A stretch of DNA of 64,000 bases from Tamarix chinensis (GCA_030549775.1 CM060175.1:104762922-104826921); one strand, 5' to 3'. Counted from the first letter of the stretch, positions 1 through 12,345 are shown. The notes: generated by a model from the sequence alone, not told the origin. Program-made: numbers and translations.

Positions 1-38
1 TTAATGTCCCGTTATTATAACCCATTTTTGTAGTAGTG
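1..38. mobile_element. Terminus of a CACTA (En/Spm) DNA transposon
   Basis: The window opens with the last bases of an element ending in TTTTTGTAGTAGTG. On the minus strand this reads CACTACTACAAAAATGGG, the classic CACTA terminal inverted repeat. The break falls exactly where the chromovirus integrase reading frame resumes at position 39, so the CACTA element is inserted in the retrotransposon. The body and other end lie left of the window, so the 3-bp target duplication (candidate GAT at 39-41) cannot be checked. Confidence 0.7.
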
Positions 39-420
39 GATTATAGAGGTTTAGCATAAAGGGTAAGCTAAGCCCAAGGTACATCAGCCCCTTTGAGATC
101 CTAGAGCATGTGGGAGATGTTGCTTATTAGTTGGCTCTTCCTCCAGAATTGGAACGAGTTCACAATGTGTTCTACATCTCGCTATTGCGAAAGTACGTCC
201 CTGATCCCTCCCATGTGATCCGACTGAACAAGATAAAGTTGGATGACTCTTTGACCTACGAAGAGCGACCTGTGCGAATCCTTGACACCAAGCTATGAAA
301 GTCCTGCACAAGTGCATTCCCACTTGTCAAGATTATATGGAGCCAACATGGGACTGAAGAAGCTATGTGGAAAGCTGAGAATGATAGGTGCGAGGCGTAC
401 CCGAAACTCTTCGCTGTAGG
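39..420 (+). pseudogene. Ty3/gypsy chromovirus (Tekay/Del-like) integrase C-terminus and chromodomain, degenerate
   Basis: Translation from about 60 gives GKLSPRYISPFEILEHVGDV, then LPPELERVHNVFYIS, LRKYVPDPSHVI and YEERPVRILD. These are the conserved tail of plant chromovirus integrases (GKLSPRY...FEIL, RVHNVFHVS, LRKYVPDPSHV). A chromodomain-like end follows (VKIIWSQHGTEEAMWKAEN...YPKLF), which in this group is thought to steer integration to chromatin. In-frame stops (after DVAY and after LDTKL) show it is dead. Upstream pol is absent because the CACTA terminus interrupts it. The family call is strong. The Tekay/Del lineage is inferred from these motifs and the very long LTR. Confidence 0.85.
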
Positions 421-570
421 TACGACAACCCTTAGAAGACCCCCATTTCTTTAAGAGGGTAGTTGTATAATTGTTAACGATAGTTTTGCTTTTATCTGCT
501 TAAACTTCTTGGCCTTAACCCTAGGAATTAGCAAGTGACTTCAAGGACGAAGTCTTTCTTTAAATGGGTA
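421..570 (+). other. Chromovirus 3' untranslated stretch with polypurine tract
   Basis: Sequence between the end of the integrase-like frame and the LTR. It ends with AAGGACGAAGTCTTTCTTTA and AATGGGTAG at about 543-570. This corresponds to the usual chromovirus 'aggacgaag...tttaagggggg' polypurine tract that primes plus-strand DNA synthesis next to the 3' LTR. The tract is mutated (AAATGGG rather than a G run). Confidence 0.6.
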
Positions 571-869
571 GTGATAAAATACCCCTAAACCCTAATTAAG
601 GGAATTATAGCAAAATAAGGATTTATTAGGAAAATTAATTAAATAAATTATTTTATTAAAAGAAGGGGAATTAATTAAAGCAAAATCAAGAGGAAAATAA
701 TAAATAATTTAATTGAAAAAATTAGGGTGTTTTACTAATTAAAATAGATTTAAGGAAAAATCTTTCAAATATCCTAAATTAATCTAAAAAGGGAATTTAT
801 TTATTATTTTATTCAACTATTATTATTTTAAATATCCAAAAATACCAAAATGTTCTAATACCCCAACCC

Positions 870-1830
870 ATCTAATTTTTCCTTTTTCCTTTTTTTTTCT
901 TTTTCCCTTCTTTTCCTTTTTTTTTTCTCTCGTTCCTCTCCTTCTTCTTCCTTCTTCCCCAACCCTTAGTCTTCCCTGCTCCTTCCTTGTGCATGCATGC
1001 AAGCTCTACAACACCACACACCTGCCTGCCACCTCCCCTCTCTTCCCCATCAATTCCTCTCCTTGCTCGACCCAATCAATTCTCCTCTCTCTCCTCATAT
1101 GTGCCCCTCTCCCCCTTCCTTTCTCCACCCCCAATCACACAGGACCTACATTTTTGCAGGCATGTACCAGCCGTGTGCCGCCTGCCAGCAACCTACCATA
1201 CATGCCACTCTCTTCCCCTCTTCACCCTTTGTCATTTTACCCCTTTAATGGCCTATAATACTCCTTAACACCCCATATTAGATCTTTTTTCCCTACCCAA
1301 AAAATTTCCACTTTGTTGTGTCGCCGCCTATTCAAACAACCACCCCGTTGCCAACGTCAAGCACTGCCGCCCGAACCACCTCCCAAACCACTCCTTGCAC
1401 TACCTTCCACCAAAATATACCACTCACCAACCTCGATTCTTCTTGCATGATCTACCTTGGCCATGCAAAGTTGGCTATTCAATCAACCTCTTCTCACCCA
1501 CCGCCCCCTTTGCGCCGCCGTCCACCACCGTTCTTGCCACAACCACCACTCCCCCTACCCCTAAACCATCAGTAGGATATCCTCTACCTCCCCTACCTTC
1601 CTTTCCTCTACCTCCCTCTCCTTCTACCTTCCTCCCTCTCTACCACCTTCGGCCACCACACCTACCACCGCGTGCACCGCCCCTTTGGACTATTCCAGCC
1701 TTCTCAACCTAGGGCATCCTCCACCAACTCAATCACCCTCTTATTCCCCCCTCTTCTATCCTAAATAATTACCTTTTCACCCTCTCTTCTTCCTCCACTG
1801 CCGCCAGTGCCGCCTAGCCACCACCATCTG
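870..1830 (+). repeat. Pyrimidine-rich block of LTR A1
   Basis: Nearly 1 kb of C/T-dominated plus strand starting with T/C runs and continuing as CCACC/CTCCTC-rich sequence. The same block sits in the same relative place in every long LTR here: 9190-10370, 25000-25600, 29750-29950, 33180-34280 and 50330-50760, and as a purine block at 15340-16650 in the minus-oriented LTR. The long overlapping frames it generates are composition artefacts. Confidence 0.75.
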
Positions 1831-1917
1831 TAAGTGGTACCCTAACCCCTACAACCCTTAAACCCTATTTATGCAAATGTTATCTTTTTTATTAGTATTA
1901 ATATCATTATTCTTAAT

Positions 1918-2006
<89 letters not shown>
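1918..2006. repeat. Trinucleotide microsatellite (ATC)n then (ATT)n
   Basis: About ten ATC units followed by an ATT array, then a longer decayed ATT/ATC-rich stretch to about 2500. It lies just after the pyrimidine block of LTR A1, where copies A2 and A3 also carry ATT arrays, so it is an inherited and independently expanded part of the LTR. Confidence 0.95.
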
Positions 2007-3885
2007 GTTATCATTATTAATATTCGTATCATCATCATTATTATTAAATATAACTTTGGAGTATTAATACTACTATTATTATTAATGGTCAAAAACTTAT
2101 TTTTATTATTTTTATGATTATCATTATTTTTATTATCATTATCATCATCATTATTATTATTAAAGCTAACTTTGGCATATTATCACTATTATTATTATTA
2201 TAACTATTCAAACCCTTATATTATTATTAAGATTATTTTTATTAGTAGTATTATTCTTAACAATATTATCTTTTTTGTTGTTGTTGTTATTATTATTATT
2301 ATTAACCTTAACCTTACTATCACTAAGGTTACTATTATTATAATTATTAGGACCCTTACTAGTATTATTCTTATGATTTGAACTATTGCTGTTGCTGTTG
2401 TTGTTGTTGTTATTATTATTATTTTTATTGCTGCAACTATTATTATTATTATTACTAGTAATATTAAATCTATTATCTTTAATAATATAAATATTGCTAT
2501 AAATACTTTAACATGAACCTATGTAACTCTTAAGACCTATTTTGACTAGTAATAATATAGTTATCTACCTTAAGAATAATAACCCTAATTTTACCTATAA
2601 AACTACTATTAATATTAGTAACCCTAATATTAGGCTATGATAAGAGTAAGGTAGGAAATAATGGTAATTTTGGTAAGCCGAAAGTTAACCCTTAGTTTTT
2701 TCCTCTTATAGGTGAATCAAGTTAAAACCCTAAGGAGGCGTAGGAGCCTACTCCAAGACTAGTGTTGTGTTAGATAAAGATGTAGCTAATACCAACTCTT
2801 TGTGTGTTATGTGCTATGTTATGACTATTTACATATAGCATATCTTGTATTTGAGGTATGCTTGTGTGACTTTCTTATGGCATGTATATTATGATATGTA
2901 TGTTGTGCTTATAATGTTATATGTTGTGACCCTTTAGAATATGCATGCTAGGGTTTTTAATAATATGGTATGGGGTGAAAGGATGAAAAGGGAAAAAGGG
3001 GGAAGTGAGTTGATAAAAGGGATGTGGGATTGACCTAATTATCTCATGATCATAAGGGGCAAATAAAAAGGGAGTTATGAAAAAAATAAAAGAGTGGGGT
3101 GAACCTTGGATGGGAATCTCTAAGGTTGCATGGGAATTTCTAGGATTTTCATGGGATGGAGGGAGTTTGCATAGGAATGATCCTTATATGATAAAAAGTT
3201 TTCTTGAGGTGTAAGTAAGGTAAGGGAAGAGTTGTTGAGGTGATTGGAGACTTTGGGTGAAAAATATTACGTAGGTTGGTATAAGAGTGCATAGGAAACC
3301 TGGCTAGGGCTTGGGAGGAAAACCCTAATTGGAGGTAGTTGTGAAAGTAAAAATAATTGAGGGTGAGAAGAATATGGGGTGAGAGTGGAAGAATAACATG
3401 TGTAGAGTGAGTATGGGTGCCATGGGAAAGAAAGGATGGCAGGTGAGAAATGGAGGGGATGACATATGGGAAAGAGAGGTGCTAGGGTTTGGAGTGGCCA
3501 ACTAGGGTTTGATGGTCAGATGTGTATTGGGGGAGTAAATTCAGATGATGGGGGTTGAATCTAAGCAAGGTGATGTGTGGGGTGGTAAAAAAGCTTTAGT
3601 TGTGTGAGGCAGAGAAGGATGGGCCACATAGGACTAATTAGGGTTTCAGGGGAAAACCCTTGGGGGAGATAGTGAGTGGACTTAAATGGCATAAGGTAGT
3701 GGGCCTTGACCCACACAGTTAGGAGTTGGGCTTCTAGTGTGAGTAAGTGGAAGAAGGAAAGGATGTCGGGGTGTACCAGGAGGTGCGGAAGTCTCAAGGT
3801 ATGGGATGGGCCCTCTTGAGAGAATAGGAATAGACAAATTGTTACATGCATGTCTACAGTGAAAACTTGCTGAAGAAGACACGGT

Positions 3886-4300
3886 AAGACACTAATAATT
3901 TAAAGCGAAAGATTATTGATTGGGGCCCAGACCAATCCACCAGCATAATAGGGGCTAGGTGCCGAGGTGCACTAGAGACCGATCCATTGACATACTGTAG
4001 TGGTCAGGTGCGTTTTTTCCTGTACGTTTCCGATCCACTAGTTATAATAGTAGGGGATCCCAAGCTCAGTAAACAAAACTCTAAGTTATGATAAGATATG
4101 GAAAAGACACTAAGTACTTACAGTGAAACACCATGAGAGTCGGGGCTAGACCGATCCATCAACATAATCCTGGCCAAGAGTGTTTTGCCTTAGAGACCGA
4201 TCCACCAGCATATAATAATGGTCAGGTGTGTTTTTCCTTATACGTTTTTGATCCACCGGCTATAATAGTAGGGTTCCCGCACTCTCATGGATTGATAATA
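3886..4300 (+). repeat. Duplicated 'GACCGATCCACC / ATAATAG' module in LTR A1
   Basis: Two tandem units of about 210 bp, each opening with a 'GACACTAA...TTTAAAG/TTACAGTGAAA' phrase and containing repeated GATCCA(C/T) words paired with ATAATAGT(A/G)G words about 20-25 bp apart. The same two-unit block occurs at 11975-12345, 35660-36125 and 53088-53470. Function unknown; the conservation suggests an LTR regulatory or structural module. Confidence 0.7.
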
Positions 4301-4986
4301 AGCATGGTGTGAAATGAGTATTGATAATAAAATTAAAGAATCAGTTTATTCAGATTATAGCTCGATCTTTATTATCTGTATTGTTTGTATGCTGTCTATA
4401 TGATCATGCTTGTGTTATATGTCCTAGTATGCTTGGCCTTATATGCATGGTTACCTTGATAAGTACGTAGCAGACTGTCCACTTGTTTTATGGGTGTTGC
4501 TTATTCCCACCAGTAGAGGGCCTGCTGAGTTTGGGTAGGTAGGAGATGCTATTTTCAATGCCTTTGATGCTTATGAGGCATCAGATGAGGCTAAGAGTTG
4601 AGCTTGGACTTGGCCTGGGAACCAAGAGAGACTTGGCCGAATTCTCTTTTATCATTTATTTACCTTTTATTGGTTTACTTTAGTTCTATTTTTTCTTACA
4701 CCTTTGAAAACTTTAATTATGCACTCTTGGATTGTAAACTCAATTACGCGTACTCTAATTTCTGTATTATGAACAATTTAGTTCTTCTATGAGATCTTGT
4801 TTTAAGTTTGACTCATGATTGACGGTAATTTTTCTTTTCCCTTGTTGTTAGTACAAGACTGGTCATTTCCGGGCTTGTACTAATCACGACGGTAATATCC
4901 CCGAAATTCACAGTTTTATTTTTCTTGCTTCCGTTGTATTTTCTAATAAAACAAAAATTTTCAGTAGTGATTTTAGGGGTGTGACG

Positions 4987-5812
4987 TTACTAGACTATGA
5001 TACTGTTCATAATGCCAGTGGTATACTATGCCTAAATGATTGACTAGTTTCAATAAATCAATTGATTGGTTTGTGTAATGGTAACCTTCCATTTCAGGTT
5101 TGAACATAAAGGTCTATTAGTTTGAGCCACCAACTGACTAGTTATACCGCTAAACAATTGGTTCGGTCAGACTGATAGACTAGTGAATATTAAGTGTTGA
5201 TTACTTGCCCATTAGGGGATACAACTTTTTGGGAGGTTTTTGTGTGTAACGGCTACATGACTTATAAATAATATCCCTCAACATTTATTACAAAACATTT
5301 CAACTACATTGATTGTGTAATTAATCATATATTCTTAAATGATTCCATTGCTTATTCAACCTTTCTCAAATTTTAAATTTAGAGTTTTTATTGAAATTTA
5401 TTCATTACTTAATTCTCTTAGCTAGAATTACTCTTCAATTATAATATATTTTATTACATCTAGCTAGATATATCTCATCTAAATTTCTACACTTTTATAT
5501 CTTGTATTCTTGGTGAGAATCAATTGTAATCACAACCACCTTATAAAATCAATTGTAGATAGTCCAGAGAAGATAAATAGGTCAAGTTTTAAATAATCTC
5601 TTAAAGGGTTATTGATATTCCAAGGCTCATAAACTAAGAGAATAGTGATCATCAATACAAATATATCGCTATTCACAACCCAAAAGGGAGAACCTTTTGA
5701 TATTGGATGTAGAGAGTAATTTAGTCTTGAACTACTTTACATTATGGATAAATTTTTTATTTGTCATTTTCATTCTAAAAAAATCTTTTTCACCCCCTCT
5801 AAGGATCTTTCG
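4987..5812 (+). mobile_element. LTR of a SIRE/Maximus-like Ty1/copia element
   Basis: Ends with the copia-type phrase 'TTCACCCCCTCTAAGGATCTTTCG', directly followed by a mutated primer-binding site (TTGTTATAAGAGCTT against the usual TTGGTATCAGAGC, complementary to initiator tRNA-Met). Its 3' half matches 16908-17420, confirming it is a repeated LTR. The left edge is not sharp; it begins next to LTR A1 at about 4987-5000. Length about 820 bp. Confidence 0.65.
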
Positions 5813-8082
5813 ATTGTTATAAGAGCTTAACCATCTTAAAAAGGATTCAACAATCCAACGTGAAAAGTTTTACAACTAGAATAAACTATATTTGTATAAA
5901 TAAAGGCATTTCTACCACAAAACTACCATTGTTTAATGGTGAAAATTTTGCCTACTAGAAGAATAAAATAATGTTCTTCATCAAGTCACAAGGCTATGAC
6001 TTGTGGTAAATAGTCACTGACAAGCCAATCAATATCACTAAAGAGGTTAATGATGAACAAGTGGAAAAGATAAGGGATGGACTCACTAATGTAGAAAAGA
6101 GAAGCTAACTATCAATGATAAAGCCACCATGAATTTTCAATGTGGTATTAGTGAAAATGATTAACACCACATTTAATTGATATCCACCACAAAAGCGATA
6201 TGGGATTAGCTTTTCCTCACTCATGAAGGGACAAAGAAACTTAAGGTTCAAATAATCATTCTTCACACTAGGGATTATGAACTCTTTAGTATAAAGCAAG
6301 GTGAAAGCACCAACAACCTAAGAAACTACTTCACTTCCACTATCAACAACCTCATAGCCTTGGGGAAATAAATCCCTAAAGAAGAGAAAATAAGAAAGAT
6401 CTTACAAATGTCTTACAAAATAATGGAATCCCAAAGTGGCTGCCATTGAAGATGCTAAAGACTTACCTATGATGACCATTGAAGAGCTCCGTGGGAGTAT
6501 TATGGTTCATTAATAAAATTTGGAAGATGGATCAGATGAAAGAAAGAATAATCCTCTAGCTCTAAAAGCTTCCACTTTCTCTAGATAATAAGACTTGATT
6601 GAAGACATGGCAGAAAATGAAGACAATGAAGGTCAAGAAGAATCTCCCATGAATGATGAAGAAGTGGCATTTATAACCACTCAATTTAAAAGGTTCTTCC
6701 TTGCAAGAGGAGGGATAAATGGAAGACTAGGAAGTTCATCCTCAAGTAACACAAGGAAGCCTAGTGAATTCAACATGGATGATATTATTAAATGCCATAA
6801 TTGTAGAAAAGTTGGGCATGTCATCCATGACTGCTATAAGTTTAAAAATGAAATATCTAAACAAGTAGAAAGGAATAAAGGTAATACCAAGGAAATGGCT
6901 AAGAAAAGACATGTCCGCCTTCAATGAAAGTGTTGGTGTACCCTCTGATGAAGAGGAAACAATAACTAATCTCTATTTCATGGCTTTAATGGAGGAATTA
7001 TTAACTTCTATCTCCTTTACAAGATTTGATTATGATTACGCCATCGATAAGGTACAATATAACTAACTCTACTCTTATGATGAATTCTTATGTGATAATG
7101 ATAGATTAATTAATGAAAGAGACGACATGAAGAAATTACTTAATCAATTGAATTAAAAACACAAATTTGTATTAAATGGAAATGTTCTTCTTGAATCTCA
7201 CATGCTTCGTATTAAATCTGAGCTAGCTCAACAGATAACTGGATTTAATGCATATAAGGAATTTATTAGTTATGATCACAAGGTTAAAATAGATCAAATT
7301 TAATCCAAGATAGTTGATCTATAAAACAAAGGTCATTAATTTGTAAATATTGCTTGAACCTTCACTAAGGGTGTAGAAGGTTTAAATGTGTTGTTAGGCG
7401 CTTAACGACACTGTAAGGACCGTAAGGGATTAGGCTAAAAAAACAAGAAAGAAATAAATGCCAAACACTAAAGAGTTTTTTTTTGAATTAAAAACACACA
7501 TTTGTATTAACTGAAAATGTTCTTCTTAAATCTCACATGCTTCTTGTAAAATTTGAGCTAGCTAAAAAGATAACTAAATTTAATGCATATAACGAATTTA
7601 TTAATTATGATCACAAGGTTCAAATAGATCAACTTTAATCCAAGATAGTTGGCCTATAAGATAAAGGTCATTAATTTGTAAATATTGCATGAACCTTCAC
7701 CAATGGTGTAGAAGGTTTAAATGTGTTGTCAGGTGCTTAATGGTATTGTAAGGACCATAAAAGCTTAGGTTAGAAAAACAAGAAAGAAATAAATGCCAAA
7801 CACTTTTTTTTGTAAAAGACTCAGAAGGTAATCAAGTGCATTTTCTCTTACATCAAGTGATTGTAATGTGTATAGGAAAATTAAACATTCATCTACAACA
7901 TGCTGGCATGACAAAAAATGTAAAATTCACATCTACTCATAAGAAAAAGATTTTATGCAATATATTTGGTAAATTTGGTCATATTTCTTCATCATGTGGT
8001 TTAACTAAAATTTCCAAAGTTGTTCTAAAATTCAAGTGGGTGTACCTGAGGGGAACATCCTGCATGAATTAAACACTAATTT
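5813..8082 (+). pseudogene. Ty1/copia (SIRE/Maximus-like) gag remnant
   Basis: Decayed gag region following the primer-binding site. Visible pieces: FNGENFAY.KNKIMFFIKSQGYDLW near 5935-6005, typical of copia gag N-termini; ELFSIKQGESTNNLRNYF near 6280-6335; and a perfect CX2CX4HX4C zinc knuckle, CHNCRKVGHVIHDC, at 6793-6834. The last lies inside a 110-codon open stretch starting at 6595. Later text (KGLGF-like region, then CNIFGKFGHISSSC and KFKWVYLRGTS near 7955-8055) fits the SIRE gag-to-protease spacer. Many stops and frameshifts; protease, integrase and RT are missing. Confidence 0.75.
7153..7817 (+). repeat. 330-bp tandem duplication inside the copia gag remnant
   Basis: Two head-to-tail copies, 7153-7482 and 7483-7817. 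Each begins GAATTAAAAACACA(A/C)ATTTGT and ends near AATGCCAAACACT...TTTTTT. They share the phrases CTCACATGCTTC and GATCACAAGGTT. Divergence between them is moderate, so the duplication is old. Confidence 0.85.
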
Positions 8083-8752
8083 GCGAGAATAGTTGATTGA
8101 AGCACCAAAACAATCGGCTGGTCCATCAGCCATATAAAAAGACCCTCTCATGTTCAACCAAACCCATGACTCCAATTTTCCCAAATCTTTTGATTCCTCT
8201 TCACATACTCTCCTCTCTCTCATTAAAATCATTAAAATCCTTATCAAATCACACAAGATCGACTGACTTAGTATCAAATCAACTACCTACAGTTGATTCT
8301 CCACAACAATCAACATCAATTTCATCATCCCTTGTTTGAATTTGGGGTAAGAATCACACAAACCCTAACTCTCTCATTTTTCCCATCTCGTTTAAATTCA
8401 ACTTAATCTAAGGCTTAATTAGGGTTCTATTCATACTCCACTAGAAACATCTTAGCTAAAGGTGCGTTATTCTATCATTTTTCATCAATCGTAAAAATCT
8501 CTTACCTTAAGGATTCCACATTTGCTATAATTTTGACCCTAAAATTTCTGTTTTTCCATGAATAAACATAGAACTACAATTGCTAACACCATTCAAAGAG
8601 GTAAAACTCTAGAGCTTTTGAAAAGGGCCCATACCCAACCAAGTCGCCAAACTCAAATGACCATTAAAATTGTGAAGCTCTCTACTTCACTACATTCCTT
8701 TCCATCCTAGGAATCCTCTCCTTCCTCTGCTTCTTCTTCGGAAGAGGATAGG
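8083..8752 (+). other. Unclassified stretch with TATA-like box and leader-like sequence
   Basis: No recognised gene. A TATA-like word (CCATATAAAAAG) at 8132-8142 is followed by a C/T-rich leader and then, at 8561, a frame starting MNKHRTTIANTIQRGKTLEL and reaching SSSASSSEEDR-like acidic text interrupted by one stop. That resembles the start of a retrotransposon gag, but I cannot assign it. LTR A2 cuts it off at 8753. Confidence 0.3.
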
Positions 8753-10874
8753 TGAAATGCCCCAAAAAATTTTAATATTGCTATTTATTATTAAATAAGA
8801 TTTTATTATGAAAATTAATTAATTAAGTTATTTTTATTAAAATAAAAAGGAAATTAATTAGGGAAAATTAATAAGAAATTTTATAAGTATTTTAATTAGA
8901 GGAAAATTGAGTATTTTAAGTAATTAAGGATTTTATTTTAAAAATTAATTAAATAAATCATTTATTTTAAAATAAGAGGGAGAAAATAGTTTCAAATTAA
9001 TAGAAATTGTATAAATATTTTAACTTAATAAAATTAGAGTAATTTTCTAATTAAAATGAAATTTTTAGAAAATCTTTTGAAAATCCTAATTTATTCTAAA
9101 AAGGAAATTTAATATTATTTTTATTAAATATTTTATTCTAATTACCGAAAATATTCTAATTAATTTATTAACCCCAAACCACTACAATTTCCTTTTTCCT
9201 TTTCCCTTTTTCTTTCCTTCTTTTTCTTTCTTTTTCCTTCTTCTTCCTTTCTTTTTCTTTTTCTTTCCCCTAACTGGGCCAGCCCAGCGGCCCAGTCCCC
9301 CTTTTCTCTTTTCTTTTCATTTGGTGCAGCTCGGCCCGCGCGTCGTCATTGGTCCTCCCCTCGCCGTGCCGCGTTTTGACTCCTTCTTCCACTAGAACAC
9401 TGTGTTTTGATTATTACATTTGTACCGTTGCGCTCAACCACACCAGAACGCTGCTCTTCATGCCCTTTCCCATGCAAACTTCGAGTTTCATTTATTTTTC
9501 CCCTCACCTCATACCGACCGGCCCAGTTTCCCCCTTTTTCCTTTCTTTCTCCCCCGATCGCCGGCTCACCTTCTCCTTTATTCCTCCTTTCTACTCCATC
9601 GCTGGACCTGCAACCTCCACCCTCCCTCGAAAATGGCGCCGCCGGCAACACGTGTCGTGACCGGCATTTCTCCCGCCCATTCTCTTCCCCTCGATGCACA
9701 CTCCAATTTGAACTGCCCTACTCCCCTTTTCTTCCCCACGATTGCCCCCATTTTCCCTTGCGATAGTTGGGCATGATTTGAAATCGTGCTGACCGATCAA
9801 CACCATAACCACCCCATTTTCTCACCGGCTTTGACCTCCTAGTAACCTCCAGAACGCGATCCTACCCTCTACCATTATAAATACCCCTCACATGGTCTGA
9901 AATTGAGCTTTCTTTCCCCCAAAACCCTAAGTTTAAGTCTGTGCGCCACCGCCACTTTAGATGCACTTTCCTCCGTCGTTAGCCAACCTCACCACCGTCT
10001 CTGCCTCCCGAACTCTTCCCTGCAATGCCCTCTAGCTAACTAAACCATCCGCATCCTTCCATTCTTCTTGCATGGGCCACTATAGCCGTGCAAAGTCCCC
10101 TTCTCCTCTGGCAAAATTTTTACCCCCGAAACCTATAAACCACCGCCCACCACCACATATGCTGCTTCTACCACCCTATGAACCACTCAAAAACTCCTGC
10201 TAATTCTCCTCCACCAACCCATAAACTTCTTTTCTTTTTCTCCTTCCCCCTTCCCCCTTCCCTCTTTTTCTTCATTTTTGCCCCTTTTAGATCACTTTTT
10301 CGGCCACCTCTGGGCACCACCGCCGGTACTACCCATCCCCGCCAACTCAAGATGAAACCCTAGACCTTTTCAACACTTCCTTTCAATTTATTGGGAATTA
10401 TTCTGCTTTTATCCTAATTTTTAATGTTATTTCAATTTTAATTATTATTATTATTATTACTATTATCAATTGTAACCTAATTGCTAAGTTTTGTTGACAG
10501 GTTTGGGAGTATTCTTGAGTTAGATAAATTATTATTCTCGAATTTTAGTTATTTAATGGAATTATTACATGTTTACTATTATTATTAGTGTAATTATTTA
10601 GTTAATATTATAATTGTTTCAGGGGGTCGAAACCTAAAATTTTAATTAGGTCTCGCACCCTTGCTTTTTATTACTATTATTAGCATTCTTAACATTATTA
10701 CTAATTATATTATTATTATTATCTTTATTAAATTTTATATTATAATTATATATATAGTATTAATATCATTATTACCATTATCGAATAGTATTATTATTAA
10801 ATGGGGTAGTTTCGAAAGCCACCTTGTAATTTTAAGATTTATAGTATTATTAATATTAAAATTTTACTAATAAG

Positions 10875-10876
<2 letters not shown>

Positions 10877-10921
<45 letters not shown>

Positions 10922-10950
10922 TACTATTACTATTACTATTACTAATACTA
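10877..10950. repeat. (ATT)n / (ATTACT)n microsatellite in LTR A2
   Basis: An uninterrupted ATT array turning into ACTATT units, in the same LTR zone as the arrays of A1 and A3. Confidence 0.95.
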
Positions 10951-11429
10951 TTTTAGTGAAGGGTAGAAACCCTTATATCACCACTAATTTCGAATGAAAA
11001 TAGTAATTTATTTGTATTTTTAAGTAATATTTTGTATAGTTAATTATTGTGTAATATTGTTAATTAAAAACCAAGTCTTAGAATGAGTTAGGGAATAATA
11101 AAATTTTAGGAGGGAGCCTAATTCTAATATATTTTATATAATAGGTAAACCCAGTCAAATCCTTCAAGTGGAATAGGAGCGTGTACCAAGACCAGTGACA
11201 GTTTAGGTAAGGGTCTTACTAAGGCCATTTGTGTATTTATATGCATTATGTGCTTCATATGCCATGTATTCCATGTTTATCATTATTAATTAATTTGTAT
11301 GTGGTATAAAGTGGAGTTGAAGTATGTTGGTATGAATAAATTGTGGCGTGAGGATTATGTGTATATTTATGTTATTATTATTGTATGATGTGGCCTTAAG
11401 ACATGCATGTTAGGGTTGTAAAATAATGA

Positions 11430-11945
11430 TGGGGAGTGTAACAATGTGGTGTTAGGGTTTTGAATGAAATGGCATGGTGTTAGGGTTTTGCATGAAATAG
11501 TATGGTGTTAGGGTTTTACATGAGAGGGCATGGTGTTAGGGTTTTGCATGAAATGGTATGGTGTTAGAGTTTCGCATGAAATGGTATGGTGTTAGGGTTT
11601 GCATGTGAATTAGGGTTTGCATGGGAATGTGATCTACGTGGAGTTAGGGTTTGCATGGGAATGTGATCTAAGTAAAGTTACGATTTGTAGTTGAATTAGG
11701 GTTTGCATGTGAGTGTGGTCTACGTGGAGCTAGGGTTTGCATACGGATTATGGTTGCATGAAAGTGTGACCTACGTGAAGTTAGGGTTTGCATGGAAGCA
11801 TGTCTACGTGAAGCTAGGGCTTGCATGTGAATTAGGGTTTGCGTGGAAGCATGTCTACGTGGAATTAGGGTTTGCATGGAAGTGTGGTTTATGTGGAGTT
11901 AGGGTTTGCATGGGGACTAGGGTTTGCATAGAGATAGTCATGCAT
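11430..11945 (+). repeat. Minisatellite with TTAGGGTTTGCATG core in LTR A2
   Basis: About 15 imperfect tandem copies built on GTTAGGGTTT(T)GCATG. A first run of about 29-bp units (ATGGTGTTAGGGTTTTGCATG...) at 11450-11600 is followed by longer units with GTCTACGTGGA(A/G)(T/C)TAGGG words. The core contains the plant telomere-like word TTAGGGTTT, but the units are not telomeric heptamers. A1 and A3 carry only scattered copies, so the array expanded in this LTR. Confidence 0.85.
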
Positions 11946-11974
11946 GTTTGGGCAAAGGTTTGTGAATAAAATAT

Positions 11975-12345
11975 TTAAGACACTAATCTTTTAAAGTGGA
12001 AGATTGTTGAGCCGGGTCGAGACCGATCCACCTGTCAGAAATAGTGGTTAGGGTTTTCACCCTATAAGTGACCGATCCACCGGTGGATAATAGTGTGGAC
12101 TATTGTCCCGCAGGTGACTGGCCCACCGACAATAATAGTGGGGTGACTCAAGCTCAATAAACACAAATTATAATTACTAAGTCCTAAAAGATATTAATTA
12201 CTTACAGTGGAACACCATGTGAGCAGGAACCAGACCGATCCACCGGTTAGGAATAGTGGTGTGGAATATTGTCCTGCAAGTGACCGGCCCACCGACGAAA
12301 ATAGTGGGGTGTTCCTGTACTTACATGGATTTGATAAAAGGCATA
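11975..12345 (+). repeat. Duplicated GATCCACC / ATAATAGTGG module in LTR A2
   Basis: Two tandem units (about 11975-12165 and 12170-12345), each with GACCGATCCACC and a nearby AATAGTGG word repeated. Clearest copy of the module shared by all family-A LTRs. Confidence 0.75.

Larger units (their letters stand above)
571..4986 (+). mobile_element. Family-A long LTR, copy A1 (3' LTR of the chromovirus at 39-570)
   Basis: Starts TGATAAAATACCCC just after the polypurine tract and ends GGGGTGTGACG, a decayed form of TGTAATACCCC...GGGGTGTTACA seen in the other copies. Length is 4416 bp, exceptional for an LTR but consistent with Del/Tekay elements. Order inside: AT-rich start, about 1 kb pyrimidine-rich block (870-1830), trinucleotide arrays (1918-2500), G-rich region with TTAGGG-like words, a duplicated block of 'GACCGATCCACC...ATAATAG' motifs (3886-4300), and a conserved block (4450-4562) shared with copies A2-A4. 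No genuine gene is seen inside; the open frames fall in simple sequence. Confidence 0.8.
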
